Source: Engraulis encrasicolus (Eukaryota > Chordata > Actinopteri > Clupeiformes > Engraulidae). Taken from it: a stretch of DNA of 64,000 nucleotides. The position numbers and the translations under genes are program-made. The stretch is from NCBI RefSeq assembly GCF_034702125.1, contig NC_085868.1:27301201-27365200 (forward strand), given 5' to 3'. Of the stretch, positions 52,640 through 64,000 are shown piece by piece. A model generated the notes under the pieces. It saw nothing but the letters and a program-made list of their open reading frames with translations. It had not been told where the DNA came from and searched no databases. Within the stretch, counting starts at the first letter, position 1. Each line of letters starts with the position of its first letter.

Positions 52640-54430
52640 AACTGAAAGCTCGAGGGAGAGGACAGAGTGATTTGGTTCTGGTTGTGGGTTGCACTTAAGA
52701 CACTCGAGTTTTTCTCCCTTGGGCCGAGAAATCTCACTGGATGTGAGTGAGTCTGTCTGACAGAAAAAAAACAGCCTCCCCTTACTGCGCTAAATTCAAG
52801 TCCCCAAAGTGTTTGGAATTGGACAACGGACCGCATTACAGTATAGCAGCTCATGTTTCCATGTTTTGGAGTTCAAAATCAGGGAAAGATGAAGGCAGAT
52901 TTTAACTGTCCTTTAACCTAACCTAACTGTCATCGAGTGGCCACTGGAAGCAGTGTGTAATTCACAAATTAGTAATATTATTCACATCAGGTGATACGGT
53001 TATCATTTGTTAAGTAGGCCTCAAAAGCACAAAATACACGTTACACTATACTAGGCTCTGGAGTCTGCTGACAGAGACGGATTATAACTCCAAGGGCCCC
53101 TGTGTCACACAGCAAGGATGAGTGTTTCCAGAAAAGCATCAGGGTTTTAGGCCAGAATTAGAGACCCTAATTACAGATTAGAGACCCTTTGTTGTTGTGG
53201 TTTTGGGGGTTTGCCCCGTGAAAAAAATGAAAAGTACAGTTGTGAAAAGTGTCAAATATATGTTTGTACTGCAAACACAATAGCCTCATGGGGACAATAA
53301 AGTTCTACTACTACTAAAAATATATAAATAAATAAATAAAAAAAACCAATATGAGAATGGAAATATAGAGGCTTGGACCTCAGGGCCCCCTTGGTTCTTG
53401 GGCCCCGAGGCCTGGGCCCAGTAGGCCTGATCAGTAATCCATCCTTGCCTGGAGACTGCTGATTCAGAAACCGTGGCGGTGGTGGTGGTGGTGCGAAATG
53501 GCCGCTCAGTGAGATGGATTGGGACGTGCCTGGGAGTGACAGCAGACAGACGGAGAGCGAGGTCACTGCTCTTCACTGCTATGAGCAGGCAGGCAGGCAG
53601 GGCCAGGGCCTCTCCCTAGTGGCCGTTTAGTGCCACTCAAGTATTCAACGCACAACCTTGTCCTCACGTCCACACACCACTTTCTTGTATTACAAGCAGG
53701 CTTGCAATTCATCAGTGCTTATCAGTGAGTTGGTTTGTCAGCTGAGAGGGGGGCCTTTTTGTATTCCGATGAAGACAACTTGGTCTACTGAGCACGACAG
53801 CACCTCCCTTCATTTTATGACAGAAAAGTGCAAGGGCTCTGTTCAAAATTCCCCTTGAGGTGTACGTAGGCCTACTATATGTCCATGTGCCTGCCTGTCA
53901 ACCTATCTTTACAATACTGTGTGACACCAATACAATGTTTGTTTACATTTACAAACACTCTTGTATGTGGATTTTGTGTCTTAAAGTTCTTGTATGTGTA
54001 TATTCCCTTACATTCTTCCACCTCCCCATAGGCAGAAGTGATATCAAAACCCATAGCAAAGAGAATTTTACTATCTCTGCCCATATAGCGAAAAATGAGA
54101 AATTTGGAACCGTGTATGGTCCTGATTACAGTAGGTAGATCACTCAAGATGGAGGAAGAACGAACTTCACAGTAGGAGCAAATACATCAATGTATAAAAT
54201 TTAAAGTCAAAAGGCATAATTGAAATGGGTGGTAATGGAAAATATTCATGAAAATGAATGAACAATCGACATTTTGAAGGCGCACATCTAAAACTGACCC
54301 TGACTCTTTTTGACAGTGGAACAGTGCGATAAGCATTTAAAAGATTTAATGCCGTAGCACTACACTAGTAGTACAACATCACACATTACACAGCAAAACA
54401 CGCACACAGAGCAGAGAGCCAATATATTAG
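52640..54430. other. intergenic between gcg and slc4a10, no gene recognised
   Basis: No peptidase exon or other coding exon was recognised here. Contains a probable retroelement tail (53250-53320, GGGGACAATAAAGTTCTACT). Confidence 0.5.
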
Positions 54431-54435
54431 TTAGC

Positions 54436-56192
54436 TTTATTAGCTTTCACAGGAATCTTGTTTTGAAAAAAGTCACACTGACAACAATACATTTGCTTTA
54501 TTTGTAAGTGAGAATCAATCAATGATGGAGACATTTCAAAGAGCCAATACTGATTTGATCACAACATCAGTATCGCTTTTGAGGGTATACTCGAATAATC
54601 AGTTGCAAAATAAAACGTGAAAGTGCACAGTAGTTTAACTCTACAAAAAATTCTACCGCCTGCCTCTTTTGGGCAGTTTCAAGCATTATGAGAAGCCAAG
54701 AGAAGTGGCCGAGTAACCGCAACTAACTCTGCAACTATACTCTTTGTCTAAATCTGTTTTAAATTACATATAGACATGTTAAGTCATAACACTTTATACA
54801 TGGACAAAAATACAAGATGGAATGTACAGATATTATGTTAAAAAAAAATCTCCATTTGGAACTTGATATACGTAATGCCCTCTTATGAAAGAATTATTGC
54901 ATCCTCCTCTACCTCCCGACCGCCGTATCTCTCTCGCCAACTGGTACATACAACATACAGGTATACACGGGTATTCATGGGTTAGAGTTCGCTGCTCGGA
55001 GTGGAAAATTCCATTCCCAGCAGCCAATCAGGAGCGTGGGATTTGAGAGGCGAAGTCACATGACTGCCATTGACACACAGCGACGCATGTACAGTACGTG
55101 GACGGATGGAACAGTAATGCAAGCATAATAGTAGTTATCATTACATTTTAAATTCCATTTAAACAAAATATATATGTAAGCTTTCTATGTACTATATGTA
55201 CTGGTAAACCAACCCTCTCGTCCTCTATTCTGTACATGGTTGGTTATCCCGTCTTCACGCCATCCCCAGATCGCACGTCCCGAAACAAACAAGTCAGAAC
55301 AAGTATAGGAGATGTGTCTGGGTGAGAGGGGGGCAACACTTTACTTTAATATCAGACACTAGTGCTGTGCTTACACAATGCATGTGTTGCCATCCAAAAT
55401 ACATCATGTAAGTACCACGCTAGCACATGATATTACGTTATTGTTACAAAGAATGTTTCACTGTATAGGCTACCTATGTACGTAGGTAGATGCGCTGTAA
55501 CACAGACCACATGAAATTAAGTGTTACCAAAAGGGGAAGAAGAGAAAAGGTTAAAAAAATAACAATACAGATAGACAAGAGACATTTAGCAGCAAAGTTG
55601 CTGTAGAAAAGAAAAGCAAAAAATTTAAATGGCAAGCATCCACTAAAAAGTGTGGATGTACTGAAGGTCTCAAGACGGCCTCCTCAAGACTTCTTTTTCT
55701 TGAACATACTTTTGAAATATACTGCTAATATACTGACATTTTACTCTTATTACATTTGCAAAGATTTCAGTAAATTTTTCAGAGTGATATACATTTTCTA
55801 TATGAATTTTTCAGACAGAAACACGATATCTATTTAGTACGTCTCTTAGTTTCTATATCTAGCACTTGCTAGCTATGTACGTTTCTTTAAAAAAAAACAA
55901 AAAAAAACAACTGGATATATTTCATACACAAGACAATTTTTTTTAAAAGGAGAATATTCTAAAGTCAAAAAATAAAAAACATACAAAATACATACTATTC
56001 GTGAAAAAAAGAAAAATCAAACTTTGAAAATGTCATTGGGGCATTTTAAAACATGAAACATCACATTGATACACTCATGTACCCTCACCCCACCACTAAA
56101 AGAATCAATACATCACACACATACTGTACATACTCACACACGCAGAAAATCACAAACACTCAATCAACCATACGCTCATTCACATACATTCG

Positions 56193-56228
<36 letters not shown>

Positions 56229-56568
56229 CATACTTCAACACGCAACGACCATGGAAAATGGTGCAATGGTTTGCTAAAGGTTTTCACCACTTGAACAAGC
56301 ACAGACAAATGTACAAAGGAACGTATAGAAGTTTTGGAATGTGGCACAATAATACATGCATGTACAGTTGGTGCTGTGTGTAGTTCGTGAAGATGTGGGT
56401 TTGTGTGTATTTGTGGGTGGGTGTGTGTGCATGTGAGTAAGACGTTGTGAGCACATTGGTGAGTGTGTGTGCATGTAAGTAAGCGTGTGCACATTTGTGT
56501 CTGTAATCGGTGTGCAGTTGAGCAAAACAACAACAAAGGGGGGGGGGGTTAAACAAGAAAATAAAAGG
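54436..56568 (-). other. slc4a10: slc4a10 3' UTR (approximate)
   Basis: About 2.1 kb of AT-rich, almost repeat-free DNA follows the slc4a10 stop on the minus strand. Candidate AATAAA signals on that strand are at 54497-54502 and 54436-54441. A short CA repeat lies at 56195-56226. The boundaries are inferred. Confidence 0.55.
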
Positions 56569-62471
<5,903 letters not shown>

Positions 62472-62489
<18 letters not shown>

Positions 62490-63440
62490 CTAGAGCACAG
62501 AGAGACAGACAGGTAACACTGCTGAACACCAGGGCCAGCACCTCAAGTATAGAGAGACAGACAGGTAACACAGGTGAATACCAGGGCCAGCACCTAGAAT
62601 AGAGAGACAGACAGGTAACACAGGTGAAACACCAGGGCCAGCACCTAGAGTAGAGAGACAGACAGGTCAGACTGCTGAACACCAGGGGCAGCGCCTACAG
62701 TACAGACACAGACAGGTCACACTGCTGAACACCAGGGCCAACCATTGCTATTTACTCTCAATGGGGCCAACACCTAGAGTATGGAGAGACAGGTCACACT
62801 GCTGAACACCAGGGCCAACACCTAGAGTATAGAGAGACAGACAGGTAACACAGGTGAAACACCAGGGCCAGCACCTAGAGTAGAGAGACAGACAGGTAAC
62901 ACAGGTGAATACCAGGGCCAGCACCTAGAATAGAGAGACAGACAGGTCACACTGCTGAACACCAGGGCCAGCACCTAGAATACAGACACAGACAGGTCAC
63001 ACTGCTGAACACCAGGGCCAACACCTATAGTATATAGAGAGACAGACAGGTCACACTGCTGAACACCAGGGCCAACACCCACAGTACAGAGAGACAGACA
63101 GGTCACACAGGTGAACACCAGGGCCAACACCTACAGTACAGAGAGACAGACAGGTAGAGTAGAGTAGAGTAACTTTATTGATCCCCAGGGGGAAATTCAG
63201 GTAACACAGGTGAAACACCAGGGGCAACATCTCGAGTGTAGAGAGACAGACAGGTAACACAGGTGAAACACCAGGGGCAACATCTCGAGTGTAGAGAGAC
63301 AGACAGGTCACACTGTTATACTTTACAGAGACAGATAGGTCATACTGAGTATACAGATGAACACCAGGGACTGCGCCAACAGTACAGAGAGACAAACAGA
63401 TCACACTGATTATAGAGATGAACACGAAAGCCAGCACCTA
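62472..63440. repeat. minisatellite of about 50-bp units derived from the slc4a10 splice acceptor
   Basis: About 16 imperfect units run head to tail. Each carries a minus-strand pyrimidine tract (CTGTCTGTCTCTCT-like), usually followed by CTAG, then 17 bases matching the first bases of the adjacent slc4a10 exon (GTGCTGGCCCTGGTGTT). The leftmost unit overlaps the real exon boundary at 62489. One unit (near 63152-63200) is interrupted by a LINE/SINE-type tail; another (62735-62760) carries unrelated sequence. Confidence 0.9.
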
Positions 63441-63449
63441 TAGATGGTA

Positions 63450-63530
63450 GTCATGGGTAAGTGGTTAGGGTGAAGGCTTGTAGCCCAAAGGTTGCCGGTT
63501 CGATTCTCGACCCTGACAACAATATGAATG
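63450..63530 (+). repeat. tRNA-like SINE fragment
   Basis: GTGGTTAGGGTGAAGGC and GGTTGCCGGTTCGATTCTCG resemble A and B boxes of a tRNA-derived element. Confidence 0.5.
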
Positions 63531-63785
63531 TTTGAAGCTAACCTATGTGTCATGCGTGTAAAGATAAAATAGTGTTTTACTGGGGCATCTCGGGCAAGTA
63601 CAAAAGCAATATTTGGCAAGACCATTGTTCGAGTCCAAGTCGAGTCCAGGTCACTAGAAAAACGGACTCCAAGTCCAAGTCTGGACTTACGTTCTTCAGC
63701 CCTGCACTGACGGGCAATATGTCATTACTGTAACCACTTAGCTGTATACACTGCGTACACATAAACTCATTGTGTTAAAATTAGG

Positions 63786-63900
63786 GGTGGGCATAGATTA
63801 ATTTTTTTAATCTAGATTAATCTCACTGTAATTATGAAATTAATCTAGATTAATCTAGATTAATCTATATCAAAATGGCTCATTCAGAATAGGCACGCTA
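63786..63900. repeat. TCTAGATTAATC repeat
   Basis: Several ATTAATCTAGATTAATC units; related to 35843-36208. Confidence 0.6.
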
Positions 63901-64000
63901 GCGAAATAATGCCGAAAAAAAACCTTGGGGTTTCTTAAGACAGATGGCACATTAGACCAGAGCTCATCTCTTTTTTCCAAAATGCATCTCATCTTCAAAA

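Overview
The window is nuclear genomic DNA of a teleost fish. The evidence is three spliced genes of vertebrate type with GT-AG introns, dense dinucleotide microsatellites, and many fish-type short transposons (hAT, Harbinger-like, piggyBac-like and Tc1-like relics, tRNA-derived SINEs, LINE 3' tails). I cannot name the species. No prokaryotic, viral or CRISPR features were seen.

Layout. 1-20.3 kb is gene-poor, repeat-rich intergenic DNA, with one weak candidate for a divergent minus-strand promoter near 2 kb. 20,308-42,290 (+) is a complete 26-exon dipeptidyl peptidase 4 gene (dpp4) of 748 codons; every splice phase closes and all catalytic residues are present. 43,716-49,672 (+) is proglucagon (gcg), encoding glucagon, GLP-1 and GLP-2, with a built-in alternative ending after GLP-1. 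49.7-54.4 kb is intergenic, with a decayed Tc1-like transposon and several MITEs. 54.4-62.5 kb (-) holds the last four coding exons and long 3' UTR of slc4a10 (sodium-bicarbonate transporter NBCn2), convergent with gcg; the rest of that gene lies beyond the right edge.

How they relate. DPP4 removes N-terminal dipeptides from incretin-type peptides, so here an enzyme gene and its substrate gene lie in tandem, with about 1.4 kb between the dpp4 poly(A) signal and the gcg TATA box. In mammals the order is FAP-GCG-DPP4-SLC4A10. Here a DPP4-type gene occupies the FAP side of gcg and no peptidase is seen between gcg and slc4a10.

The most interesting signals are: the proglucagon alternative 3' end (a stop codon formed across an unused donor plus an intronic poly(A) signal); an unusual GLP-1 sequence; a minisatellite in slc4a10 whose unit is a copied splice acceptor plus 17 bases of exon; a hAT MITE next to the dpp4 exon 20 acceptor; several splice sites embedded in TG or TC repeats; a 98-bp perfect palindrome; and X-box motifs flanking the slc4a10 terminal exon.
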